Shown here one piece after another: positions 20,752 through 31,778 of a DNA stretch of 64,000 nucleotides (positions are counted from its first letter, which is position 1; the number at the start of each line of letters is the position of its first letter). The notes beneath the pieces were generated by a model. That model was not told where the DNA came from and did no database searches. It saw only the letters and a list, made by a program, of their open reading frames with translations. The DNA is from Scolanthus callimorphus (taxonomy: Eukaryota; Cnidaria; Anthozoa; Actiniaria; Edwardsiidae): assembly GCA_033964015.1 (NCBI GenBank), contig CM066912.1:15163399-15227398 (forward strand), given 5' to 3'. A program made the translations under genes and the position numbers.

Positions 20752-23692
20752 CCCTTACAAAACAGAAATATATTTTGCATATATTCTTCATATATTCTGT
20801 TATATGTCACATATATGCTACATATATTTTGCTACTGACATATATTCCACATACATTGGGCCACATATATGAAGCATATATGCAAAAGGTAGGGCAAGAT
20901 TTATAATGGGGGCATATATATGTCACTTATAGAAAACATATATGTCAGATGTAGGCAGATTTCTATAAGCATAAAACAAGAGAAGTTTTAAAATTTCATA
21001 TACGTGAACAGATGATTATGTGAAAATACTAATGCGTTTTTTTTTTCAAGCAAAAAGAAAAATGAACAAACTGCTTCTCAAATTATTTCTTGAAACTACT
21101 TCTATTTGATAAGGTAACAATTAATTCTGGCATATTATCTGATATAATCGCACACATTTTGTCGATTTATTAAAAAAAACACGAAATTGCAAAGCGCCGG
21201 TTTAACCCCTAAGAAGTACGGCGGTCAATGGCACCAGTGTGGACAGATGATTATATTGTGATGATTATTTCTCGAAACCATTTCTTTTTCATGCCGTTAT
21301 TCAAAAATAATTTTCATTTTGTGATTTTTTAAAAACTAGAATCTGCTAGAATCCTGCGCCGCATTGCAATAAACTTAATAAACTAAAGTAGATGATTAGA
21401 GTGATATGCTCGAGCGGAACCTGGGCCGACTCCATCTCGCATCTGATTGGCTCCATAAAAGGCGCATTTCAATTAAATTCGTTAACGCTCGTGGCTCATA
21501 TTTCGTTTAAACGTTATACACGGAATCATGGTTGTTGGAGCTCTCTTGAATACGGCATTATTTCTGGCAAATTTGATGCCCTAAAACACTCAGTTGATCA
21601 TCGTCCTAGTACATAATTGTTTTCTGGCGTTTTCTTGAGGGTACTACCGATGAAAAGCAAGGTATTACTTCTTTGTTGAGGTGAGTAACAGCGCGGGGCT
21701 GTAACGTGTCTTGTTGTGCCGGGATAAACTACTAGATGTTGCACTATGGGCCGTAATATTGCAAGAAGAAAAAAACATTATCTTTAAAATGCAGTTCGTT
21801 TACATGTAAGACTGTTTTATTCACCTCATTTCAAGCATTGTATATCCCTTCCTGCACGATCTGCGTATATTTACCGGCGGCTCTCTCGAACCGGCGGCTC
21901 TGTTACTAGTAGTCAATGAACTGAAGCAAACCATTGTTAACCTACTTTATTAAACTGGCCTTTTGTCCAATTAAGTTTACTTCTAACATTCGTAACTAGA
22001 AGATTAGTTGCCTTTTGTCATGTTTATTGGGTATAAGAGTACACTATATTGTTGTCGATAAACTCGCTAGTGTTATTTGAACTCGCGTTCCGCATGAGCT
22101 TATTACTTACGCTCGCAAATTCGATCATTTAAATGAACTTGCTTTCTTACCTTTCAACTGTGTTGAATATTCTGCTCAAAAATGGGTAGTAAGGGTTGCC
22201 ATATTCGATTGATAAAGGCTACATTTGTATGGTTTCTGCTACCGCGATTTCCGCGCATCAGTTTATAATTAAATGCGCGCTGTAGCTGATTTCGACACTT
22301 CACAGCTCCAAGGAAAGAAAACTGCCATATCATGCGTTTCCGGTTTATAGAAAGTTTTAGCTGTAAACCTCTGAGAACTAATCATCAGCTCATGATACTC
22401 TATATGCCTAGAAACTAGTGTTTCCTTTTATTATGTTTTATAAAAGAAAGTCCTTGGAATATCGCGGCTATGTTCTGGGTTTTAGTGGTGTGACAATAAA
22501 CAATCGGGAACTAATTGGATTTTTTACATTACATTTTTACAAAGTAATTTTCGACAGGTTCACCTATTAAAAGAAAACTGAAATGGCTGCGTTGCTCGGA
22601 TTAGTACAAAACCGTACAAAAACATGGCAAATATCCATAGCTTTTTATTCGCTCGAAAGTTATATTTTCCAAGTCAAAAGTTGCCCAATCACTGGTTGTT
22701 GTGCAGGTTTTATAAATCTTTCTTACACAGACTGCGGTGTAGTTTGTTATTTCATGTGTGACTATTTTTTTTTCTCAGCATAACTATACTTTTTAACAGC
22801 GTAGCGGGATTCAATGTCTTTATAAGGCACAGGAGACGACGACCAGCAACTTTTTTAAAAGTGTCGCGTTAATTCAACATTTAGCTTTCAGCCTCGTAAA
22901 AACGTGTATAAAGGTATTTATTGTTTAATAATGTTAATGATACAGATAAAAAGTAGTTAAATGGTATCGCCCTTGCTCTTCAATAATTTCCTTGGCTTCT
23001 GTAGTGTAATTTCTATTCTAAACATGTTTAAAAGCTTTTTTTTATATTTTCCTTGAATGAGGGATTTAGAGTATAACTCTGATGCTCAATATATACGCAA
23101 ATCACGTTGCTTAAGGGAAGAGCATGCAGTTCCGATTGACCCTCGAAGCTTACCAAGAAGACACAGGGAATTGATTTGGTAGATATATATAAAACATGCT
23201 CCCTAAATAAGCGTAACGAACTCGTGTCAGCAGGTCGGCACCGGGAAAAGGCGCTACAGCGCAACGGCTAAACAAACAAAAGTGTTTAAATACTGCGATA
23301 GGATATGAATAAAACACTCCTGACGAGTGGGGTTCCCAGAACATTACGAAAAAGGCCTGTCGAACCACCCAGCCTGTATGTTTTGATTTTCCCTAACCGC
23401 TTGTACTAAAGCTCTGCCACCGGTATCGAGCACTTTGTTGGAAGTGACTGCGAAAAAAACACACATATATATAAAACATATATTCCAAGTATATGTGACA
23501 TATACACAATATGTGAAATATATTTAACCTATGTGCCAAAATTGGGCCAAATTCCGATATGTGACATATCTTTTACATATATGCCACATATAAATTTCGC
23601 ATATATTTGACATATATGCGGTCATATATGTGACATATCTTTTGAAATATATTTGACATATGTATGCAAAATATATTTCTGTTTTGTAAGGG
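20752..23692. mobile_element. TIR element, 2.94 kb, nested in the 7.26-kb element
   Basis: The left end CCCTTACAAAACAGAAATAT is inverted at 23665-23692. Subterminal ACATATATGYCACATATAT-type repeats lie inside both ends (20770-20950 and 23460-23670). Only AA on each side suggests a target duplication. The interior (21.0-23.4 kb) shows no recognisable domain. CTGATTGGCT occurs at 21443-21452. Confidence 0.75.
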
Positions 23693-24640
23693 AAACTCTG
23701 ACGAACTCAGGACAGTTTAAGAACGAGTGAACAGAGTGAAATGCGACAGGCAAAGCACATGGGCTCCACTGGAAACCTATAAAACAAAATAGAACAAACT
23801 CCGGTTTTAAGCTAATAGCCGAATAACATAAAGTGAAGCACATTTAACACAACGCACCGAGCCAAGCGACCACAAGCCAGGCCAAAATAGCACCAAATAA
23901 TACTTAACTCGAGCCCACGGGAAAGGAGAAGAGATGTAAACGAAGAAGGAGGAGACATTTATTCTTGAAGGTGGATTTGAAGGAAGTCTTGGCCGTGTTG
24001 AGGAGCGGAACCAGAAAGCGGCATCTGGCGCGAGATCTCAAAACCAACTGAATTGATTATGTAAATTTATATCTTATATGTCACACACTATTCCCAAGTG
24101 AAAATAGCGGAAACCTCAGGACCAGCAGAAAACCTCAAAAGGAAACCTCAGACAAGAAAGGGGTTGGAACAGGAAAGGGCTTTCAAGCATAGAGAGTAAA
24201 GCTACTCCGAGGACAAATTAAAGTCTTACATTCGCTACTTTTGCTTTTAAGTTCAAAGTTGCTACCACCAGGCTATAAAAACCATTCGGAAAAGGCTGGA
24301 GCAACGCCTAAATTGCCATAGAATGATTTCCACATTTATCCCTGCTTTATCTTCTCATTATTATTCCTGTGTGTGTAAGAGGAATATTCTGCATGCATTT
24401 AAAACAATAGTCGTAGATGTAGTTGACTCAGTGATAGGCTTTGGAATCAATAGTCATAGTGAGAACTTTTACAGTAGGGACGACTAACTTGCTATAATTT
24501 TGTGGATTGCGCTTCCTACCTAAATTCACTAACAACAATCATATATTTACCTATATATTATTGACTTTCCACCATAATCGTCAGTTGCTACTTTTTATGT
24601 ATTGCAGAATCGTTTAGGTTTTGTCTTTTATTTTTTTAAG
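23693..24640. other. No gene recognised
   Basis: Contains the 24038-24108 fragment shared with 18386-18452. The rest is unassigned interior of the 7.26-kb element. Confidence 0.4.
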
Positions 24641-24689
24641 TTTAGCCTTTGAACGTGATGGCCTCAAACAATCAACATATCCAAATGGC

Positions 24690-24726
24690 GGCACGGCGGC
24701 CATCTTGGATCCGCCATTTTGGATGA
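24690..24726. promoter_or_regulatory. Tandem YY1-like motifs
   Basis: GGCGGCCATCTTGGATCC then GCCATTTTGGATGACG. Two direct GCCATYTTGGAT motifs match the YY1 consensus in reverse. They lie inside the right end of the 7.26-kb element, so they may act as a promoter carried by the transposon. No exon follows. Confidence 0.4.
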
Positions 24727-25083
24727 CGTTCTACGCCCATCAATCACCCTATCCCATAATATAGATACATTTTCTGGAATATCACATTGCCACTTTTACA
24801 TTTGAATTCCACTGGCCGTTAAAATTTGAAAAGAAAAATCGGCGAAAAATTCATTGTAGAGGTTTGTGTGACAGCTGTCAATCATGACGTCATTTTACCT
24901 CTTAAAATGCAAAATCTGCGTTGGCAACAAACACATTCGGATTCAGCGTAAAATTTCGCATAAGATGGCACTTGTTGCCAGCTTTTACTAAAAAATGCCT
25001 CATGAAGTACGATTTTCCGAATGTTCGTCTAGTCTATAGGTGAGGCAAGGAGTATTCCGAAGAAGCGTGTATGTGAACAATAG

Positions 25084-25325
25084 TCCTGAAGAGCTGCTGC
25101 AGCTTGCTATTCAACTCGTATGTTCACTATCGTCCGGAAGAGCTGCTGCTTCTTGCTATTCAGCTCGTATGTTAACTATAGACCTGAGAGCTGCTGCATC
25201 TTGCTATTCAGCTCGTATGTTAACTATAGACCTGAAGAGCTGCTGCCTCTTGCAATTCAGCTCAAATGTTAACTACAGTCCGGAAGAGCTGCTGCATCTT
25301 GCGTTTCAACTCCTCGATGCTAGCT
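25084..25325 (+). repeat. Minisatellite, 49-bp unit, five copies
   Basis: Unit starts at 25084, 25133, 25182, 25230 and 25279 (TCCGGAAGAGCTGCTGC, then CTTGCTATTCAGCTCGTATG). The overlapping 108-codon open frame reads LLQLAIQL-like repeats but has no start or splice context, so it is probably not translated. Confidence 0.85.
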
Positions 25326-25329
25326 TGGC

Positions 25330-26380
25330 CTTGAAGCTATGCGTATGCATTTGTAAAACGTATTAGAATGTCTTTTGTCGAGGTATCTTATCTGATTGTG
25401 AGCATCGGTCAGTCTACTTCTCTGCTGCATTGGAGGCTGCACCAATTCAGAAACTGTGGCCTTCATAGCGATGTGGACAATGCAACCGTCCATGGTTAAC
25501 CACTAATTTCGTGAGTAAAAGGAGGACAAGCATTCCAGGAGGTTCAAGAGACATAATTGCCAATCTCGAGAAAGCATGGAAAGCAAAGGTACGTATCGCC
25601 TTGGAGCGCACTTTCCAGTTATTGTAGACGGAGAAACGACTCTAAGAAAGACGCTAAGATCCGGGAAGACCTTAGATACGCTAAACATGAGGCTCCGGTA
25701 GAAAAGGGGTAGGACCGCCCACTTTCACGCAATTATCAGTTCATAACACGACGGAATGAAATCGAGAATGTTCAGTCTCCAGGAAAAGTCCTATATTAGT
25801 GCCCCCAACAAGTTTAACTAACATTCTTATGAAGTCAATGGCAAGGTAACTCCTTGTAGAATACGGAATAATTGGTTATGTGATGTTTTTAAACGTTTTT
25901 AGTTCACATTTAGAATTTCGCGGTTCAAAATATGAATATTAATTACGTACTAATTAGTCTTGCTCTCCGCACGAAAATATTTTATCTGACCCAAACAACC
26001 GGTTGTAATAAAAATTATTCTCCAGCAACTAAAAGGTCACAGTTTGGAAAGCAATAGTTAATGTATGTATTTCTTCAAAAACACAATTTGAATTTCACGC
26101 CACAGAGATGTTGACCCTATGACAGCTGAGTGACAACTGACGTCATAAATATGTGGGGGGGGGGGGGGCTCGCTCCTTTCATACCGAAATCCCGTGTACG
26201 ATGGGAAGCGTTATCGGGAGGCGATCGTCTGGACCCTAGCTTCCCGTAGCCTTCTAGCATTTGCAACATTCCAAAAACTCAAGTCGGGTCTGGCCAGCCA
26301 GAGAGTCTGTGGATATAGACTAAGGCCAAAACGTAAGTGTGATCTGTTGGAAACTGCGTAGATCCTCCACTGTCGCACGG
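25330..26380. other. No gene recognised
   Basis: Mostly unique AT-rich sequence with a G run at about 26155-26168. A 61-codon minus-strand frame near 25503-25688 has no domain. Confidence 0.4.
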
Positions 26381-26384
26381 TGGG

Positions 26385-26880
26385 GTGCAGGTTAGATTCA
26401 ACACAGCACAGGCCCTTGACCGCCTGGCTTTATAGATTAGATTGGATACCGCACAGGCCCTTGACTGCCTGGCTTTACAGGTTAGATTGAATACCACACA
26501 GTCCCTTGACCGCCTGGCTTTATAGATTAGGTTGAATACCACACAGGCCCTGGACCGCCTGGCTTGACAGGTTAGATTGAATACCGCACATGCTCTTGAC
26601 TGCCTGGCTTACAGGTTAGAGTGAATACTGCATAGGTCCTTCACCTGCTGGCTTTATAGGTTAGATTGAATACCTCACAGGCTCTTGACCGCCGGGATTT
26701 ACAGGATAGATTGAAAACACCACAGGCCCTGGACCGCTGGGCCTTACAGGTTAGATTGAAAAACCACCAGGCCCTTGACCAGCTGGCATGACAGATTAGA
26801 ATGGCAACTGTGCTGGCCCTGAACTAGCTTACAGGTTAGATAGAATACCACGCAGGCCCTTGACTGCCTGGCAGGTATAA
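26385..26880. repeat. Minisatellite, 45-bp unit, about 11 copies
   Basis: CACAGGCCCTTGACCGCCTG, then GCTTTACAGGTTAGATTGAATACC, starting at 26407, 26452, 26497 and so on. The spacing is regular for the first copies and diverged later. Confidence 0.88.
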
Positions 26881-26884
26881 GGGC

Positions 26885-28200
26885 ATTGATGACTACCCCA
26901 TAATAAACACTGTATCTGCAGGCTCGCCATGCTGATTCAATAGCAAGTACGGGTGAGAGACCACCTGTGTATGGCGGTTTAGGGTTTAGGGCTCTGCAGA
27001 TGCAATTATATATTACACACTCAGCCTAATATACAAGGTCAAATTATGCAGTCTTAATTAGGGACTCTGCAGGTGGGACTCAGCAGTTAATTACGTATTC
27101 ATTGTTGTCCAATCCAAACTATTAAAATTCCTATACCAGTGTTCGGGTCACCAACCCCAGCAAACCAGAGCACAGCAAAAAGTACAAAAAGTAAAATAAA
27201 CAGACATTTATGAATAATTAAAATATTGCCTCCCCCTGCAAAGCTAAAAATATATATTTCGTTTCATGTCATTCATTATATATATATATTTATTTGTTGT
27301 TGTTGTAATAGTTTTACAACTATAAAATGTCTGAGATCCAGAAGTAATTACTGTTTGAAAACACACTCTCTGAGATCAGCCAAAGTAGTAAAGAAATTGA
27401 AATTTATAGATTCAAAGATTAAAAATCCGACCTTATTTGGGCCGATGGTCATAATTCGTTAGTTCTCAACTTATGGTGTTGAGATACAATAATGGATTTT
27501 AGGAGGAAAAGAAACACAACATGGGGATTCCAAAGTCAAAAATCTTCAAGTTAGATCAGCCAATCACGGACGCAAAAATGGCATATCAGCAATCAGCTAT
27601 TTATAGATCCTGCAATTTGATCTGGCCAATTCCAAAGCTCAAGAAAAGATCAAAATTCTCACTGAATTGCGATGTATCATGGGCAGTACCCTGATTGCAG
27701 CTCCAAAGAAATCCCTCGAGACAGGGTCCCATATTTGTAGTGAATGTTTTAGTGAATTAGATTCTCTCAGTCCTGAATATATACAGCGAATGTTTAATAA
27801 TCTAGAGACAGTTCAGGTTATGTTGTAGATGAATAACATTAATTCAATGCTGCCGCCAGGCAAAGATAGGTGTGCAAAACAGAATGCATGCGTTTTCAAC
27901 AACTTTTCTGCAGGCGGCTTTTGTAAACAATATAACTTAGGCCAATTTTATATATCGATCCTAATTCTGGTCGCTCTAAAGGTCAATTTCAAATTTAAAA
28001 GAAAAGCTGTAAATTACAGCTTATACAGCTTGTGGAGCCGTGCCTAAAAACAATGTAAATTAATACTAATATAATATAATAATATATACAAATTCTGGGT
28101 TTCCATTAAGTTTGTTGCTGTTGTTAAAATATTATCATGACGATTACACATCAAGCTTTAACAAAAATACAGAGCATTGGATGTCCCTGATTGCTCGCCA
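26885..28200. other. AT-rich, no gene recognised
   Basis: Low-complexity TATATA near 27280. A CCAAT box in reverse (AGCCAATCAC) is at 27558-27567. Short open frames at 27226-27462 and 27829-28047 carry no domain. Confidence 0.4.
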
Positions 28201-28251
28201 TATTTGTAATACCCCAGTACAGCTTCAAGGTATTGCCGAAGGCTGCGCGGG

Positions 28252-28437
28252 CTAAGGTTTTAGCGCCCCGGCAAGCCAATCCCTTAGGGTTAAAACATGG
28301 CAAACTACGATGATATGCACTGGGAATCGTTCCAACACGAGATCATCAACTCCTACAACTTCAGGCGCCAAGTTGGCAAGGTCATTAGTGCCGATCTCTA
28401 AGATAAGGATATCGCGAAATGTAGATGAGCGTGACAC
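28252..28437 (-). pseudogene. SGNH (GDSL-like) hydrolase fragment of a retroelement
   Basis: The minus-strand frame reads ILILEIGTNDLANLAPEVVG and later VHIIVVCHVLTLR. The GTNDL block and the hydrophobic strand ending VCHVLTLR match block III and the following strand of SGNH esterase-like domains. Domains of this type, with the same GTNDL style, are carried by Ngaro/DIRS-type tyrosine-recombinase retroelements of invertebrates. The catalytic Ser block and the final Asp-x-x-His are not in this fragment. It lacks a plausible start, is short and is surrounded by repeats, so it is a decayed piece and not a host gene. Confidence 0.5.
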
Positions 28438-28702
28438 TAGCGGTGCCCTTTAAGTTACATTAATACCGAGCGATCGAAGTTTCGAATCAAAACCACCTCG
28501 TTGGAGGTCTCTTTTGAGAGTTTTAATAAAGACAAACAGAGAGAAAGGACAAAACAAGACAATTGCACTTAACAAATAAAACACAGTTTCCGTGACTGCA
28601 CAGGCTTATGCAAACCGAGATGTGGTTGGGAGAATTCGAGAGCAGATCAGTGGAAACACGAGCCGCAGGCCAAAAGACCTTTAAAATAGCATTCTTACCT
28701 CG

Positions 28703-28858
28703 TCAAAGGAAAAACCAGCGTGCTCGCTTCAAGGTCTCGACGAATGACTAATTGCAAAATCCGTCCCCTAGAGGGGGGTTAATGGAAGTCCTCTCCTCGG
28801 GGAGCCAGCGGCCGCCACATGACCGTGATTGTTACATAATCAATCGCTTGAGTTTAAT
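28703..28858 (-). repeat. Dispersed repeat, second copy of 17118-17283
   Basis: Nearly identical to 17118-17283. It ends exactly where the 276-bp-period dimer begins, so the dimer was inserted here or the repeat was broken by it. Confidence 0.7.
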
Positions 28859-28860
28859 GG

Positions 28861-29194
28861 TACTATATTCGCACTGGGTCCCATTGTACTATATAAGTTA
28901 TGGGAAAGTAGGCCTGGCGGAGCACAAAATGGCAAAGGCAAAGGGAGGGAGGGGGGTGAATAAAAGCTAGGAGGCGCCGCCTAAGGGTGAGCACATTGGG
29001 ACCCACAGCCGCCACCGACACATGGCGTCCCCCATGGACGCCATTCCGGCGCTTGTTCTCAAACCAACTGAGACTGAGACATATGCTAATGAGTTGATCT
29101 CTTATATACGTACTACTGGGGCCCAGTGCGATATAGTACTATATTCGCACTGGGTCCCATTGTATTATATAAGTTATGGGAAAGTAGGCCTGGC
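28861..29194 (+). repeat. Partial tandem dimer, 276-bp period
   Basis: 28861-28918 and 29137-29194 match (TACTATATTCGCACTGGGTC ... GTAGGCCTGGC). The junction is a palindrome (ACTGGGGCCCAGTGCGATAT against ATATTCGCACTGGGTCCCA). Layout parallels 18142-18517 with diverged sequence. Confidence 0.75.
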
Positions 29195-29370
29195 TACGCT
29201 GATCTGACACTCTGCAAGCAGGTTTAAGCACCACTTCACAACCTACTAGTCCTATCTATAATTCTGAATTACCCATAACTCAGAACTAGTTTTGATTGAC
29301 GGCTAAAAATCGCCCATCGCAACAGTGAATTTTGAGGTCGCGTAGCAATGCATACAGTGGTAAGGTAGGA

Positions 29371-29494
29371 TTTGAAAAAAGAATTATAGCAATAGAGGAA
29401 AAGACACAAAAGTTATAGCCTTGAGTTTGGCGACGCAGATTTGCGCTCTAGACACAGTTGGGTGCATTTTGAATTCGAATGAGTCACCTTAACT
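29371..29494 (-). repeat. Dispersed repeat, inverse of 15811-15930
   Basis: Shares GTTTGGCGACGCAGATTTGC and the AATTATAGCAATAGAGG end with 15811-15930 in reverse. Confidence 0.75.
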
Positions 29495-29725
29495 CGGAAG
29501 GAAAATGACGTTAAAGAAAGGGCGAATATGACAAGTTTGAAAGAACATTTTATCGCTCATTTTATTACATGGCGACTTTTCTGGGCCATGTCAGGAAATG
29601 GATTCAAAAGCTTAGATCAATATTTCCAGATATCGCTAAGGATACTTAATTGCAAAGGACATGAGGTGAGGGACTTTTCAGGACTTTGGTTACTAGAAGA
29701 GGCACAGTGCCGTTGAGTTTATGCG

Positions 29726-29953
29726 TTATGGATTGCTGATACCACGAAATCCATAACCTCGAGGTTTGGATTTGAAGTTCAAGGGAGAACGTTTGGCCTT
29801 TTCTGAACGATAGAAGATCGGGGAATCACGAACGAAGTGAGACGTTAAATCGGCGTAACTGACAAACTCATCAATTGATATACTTAAATTTAATATTTCC
29901 TCGTCTATGAAGTGTACTGTATAGAAACCAAGCGCTTTTGATTTTAAAGCCAT
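29726..29953 (-). CDS. Hypothetical short open frame (75 codons)
   Basis: Begins MALKSKALGFYTVHFIDEE and ends with Lys/Arg/Gly-rich text. The composition is more protein-like than that of neighbouring frames. No known domain, no splice or promoter support and no paralogue in the window. It may be a fragment of a mobile-element protein or chance. Confidence 0.2.
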   Translation of the reverse strand: MALKSKALGFYTVHFIDEEILNLSISIDEFVSYADLTSHFVRDSPIFYRSEKAKRSPLNFKSKPRGYGFRGISNP

Positions 29954-30689
29954 TTGCGACAGAATTGGCCATAATCTTGGAGAGGAAACAAGATAGCTTG
30001 CAGAACTGAATTCTACAATTTAAGGTACGGGTAGTGTTGGAATTTCTGTTTTTAGATATTTACATTGTCAACATGTTAGCAAAGGCCACATCTACTTGCA
30101 TAAATCTGCCATCAAAGTTTTAATTTTGTTTTCTGGACTAAAATAAATTTAGAAATTCACTTTAAATTCACACTAACTAGTCACACCAAAAGTTTCTCAG
30201 AGGGCAGTCTTTTTGTATGTGGTTTCTATCAGGGGAAAACATTCCCAAAACACCACTCATGGGCTACCAGCTATGCAGACAGGGCATCCCATAGCCAGAA
30301 TGCATTGTCAAAAGAGGGAGGCAGGCTTTTTTGTTGCTATTTTTCTATATATTTAGACTTTTTCCCATATGTTAAAAGTATTTTTTGGCTATGCCCCAGT
30401 TCTTAGTTCATTTCTCTCCTAAATATTAATATTATTATATAAACACCAATGAAAACCGGATGATCTTCCACTCGAAAACTTGATATAGTTTATTTCTCTC
30501 CTAAAATATTACTATTATTATAAAAACAGCAATGAAAACCAGATGATCTCCCACTCAAAAACTTGATATCTTCACAAGTGAAAATAACATGATATTTTCA
30601 CATGTGAAAATATCACACTTGCCTTTACTCAATGCTTGATTTTTAAGCTTAGCTCAAATATAATTAGAATTTGGTATTTCAATGATGTT
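29954..30689. other. No gene recognised
   Basis: Contains a short direct repeat (TTTATTTCTCTCCTAAA, then AATGAAAACC and CCACTCAAAAACTTGATAT twice, near 30420-30480 and 30490-30570) and the small hairpin ATATTTTCACATGTGAAAATAT near 30592. Confidence 0.45.
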
Positions 30690-31222
30690 TATTTAAGTAT
30701 AGGTAATAGCATGGTTTGTAGTGATATTTGGCATAAATACCACGAGTGATGTCTAAACTGTTTGTAATTTCACGAGCCGTCTTCGGCGAGTTTAGACATA
30801 TCACGAGTGGGATTTATGTCAAATATCACGTACAAACCATGCTATTAATTGTTTATAATATGATCTAAGTCATTCACTGCAAATTTTGTCTCTAAAACCA
30901 GCGCGCGCACGCTGCAAAACAAGCAGATCCGTTGCGATACGTCAGAAGCGCGTGCAAAACAAGTGCGAAAATTGAAAACTTTTGAGTCAAAACTCTCGGG
31001 TGTTTTGCTCTTTTTTACGCTTATTTTTGTAAATCTGGTAATTGTGCTTAACAACAGTCTTTGACCTGTAATTCTGCTGGAAGAAATCTAAAGTTTTTCT
31101 TGGATTTCTGACTGCGGCTTGAAATCACACTCCTCGATGATTGAAATCACACTGTTACGCTGAAATCACACTCCTCTCAACCAATCAAAATGCAGGAATG
31201 ACTGAGGTCATATTATAATAAA
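30690..31222 (-). mobile_element. Twin-hairpin element, minus orientation
   Basis: Read on the minus strand: hairpin 1 has arms at 31190-31218 and 30848-30880 (TATAATATGACCTCAGTCAT against ATGACTTAGATCATATTATA). TCCTGCATTTTGATTGG, the conserved CCAAT block, sits just inside its 5' arm. Hairpin 2 occupies 30703-30846 (AATAGCATGGTTTGT against ACAAACCATGCTATT). The end is ATTACCTATACTTAAATA. The same order of parts occurs at 40981-41277 and 58704-59003. Confidence 0.6.
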
Positions 31223-31236
31223 CAGAACAGTACATG

Positions 31237-31375
31237 ACCAATTGGAGATACAAATGTTATCTTCTCATGTGAAAAATTTATCTCACTCGTTTGCTGCGCT
31301 CACTCGTGAGATAAATTTTCAACACTCGAAGATAAAATTCGTATCTCCACGTGGTCATGTAATGTCCTCTATTTA
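31237..31375. repeat. Hairpin, about 135 bp
   Basis: ACATGACCAATTGGAGATAC pairs with GTATCTCCACGTGGTCATGT, and inside it AAATTTATCTCACTCG pairs with CGTGAGATAAATTT. It may be the second hairpin of another twin-hairpin element lying beside the one at 30690-31222. Confidence 0.65.
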
Positions 31376-31700
31376 TTAGATGAACATCAGTGAAATACCA
31401 CAGTATCTTCACAGTGAAGATAACACACAAAGGTTTCTACCAGGGGGGTACTCGGATATGAAATGCCGGGGGGGAGGGGACAGTATCTTCAAAGTGAAGA
31501 TAACACACAAAGGTTTCTACCCAGGGGGGTACTCGGATATAAAATGCCGGGGTGGAGGGTCCAACGGAGAGTCAAATTTTATACCCCAAAAATACCTGAA
31601 CCATAAATTTGATACCCCAAAGATACCTGCTCCCAAAATTTGATACCCCCAAAATACCCAACTTTTTTTTAGCATTAAAAGGCTATATAATACCCACATT
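31376..31700. repeat. GC-tipped repeat remnant (ACCCCAAAAATACC type)
   Basis: Two direct copies of GGTTTCTACCAGGGGGGTAC-like text (about 31431 and 31511), followed by repeated GATACCCCAAA. It resembles the interior style of the element at 3288-3680. Confidence 0.55.
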
Positions 31701-31778
31701 GTCTTTTTTCTTTGTCTGTCATCACCTATGGTGGTCATGCCCGTCCCATTATGTTTCCTGGAATTAGCTTCAGCTTAA

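Larger units (their letters stand above)
17776..25036. mobile_element. Large TIR element, 7.26 kb, with nested insertions
   Basis: The left end TAGACTAGACGAA (17776) and right end TTCGTCTAGTCTA (to 25036) are inverted. The similarity runs inward about 195 bp, through GCATGAGGCATTTTTAGTAA, AAGCTGGCAACAAG, CTGAATCCGAAT and AAATGACGTCAT..ATGATTGACAGCTG. A 3-bp TAG flanks each end (17773-17775 and 25037-25039), compatible with but not proof of a target duplication. No intact transposase was found; the interior is filled by minisatellites and a second TIR element. Confidence 0.78.

Noticed and set aside
26985..27000. Telomere-like TTTAGGGTTTAGGG
   Set aside because: Only two units, inside unique sequence; not an array.
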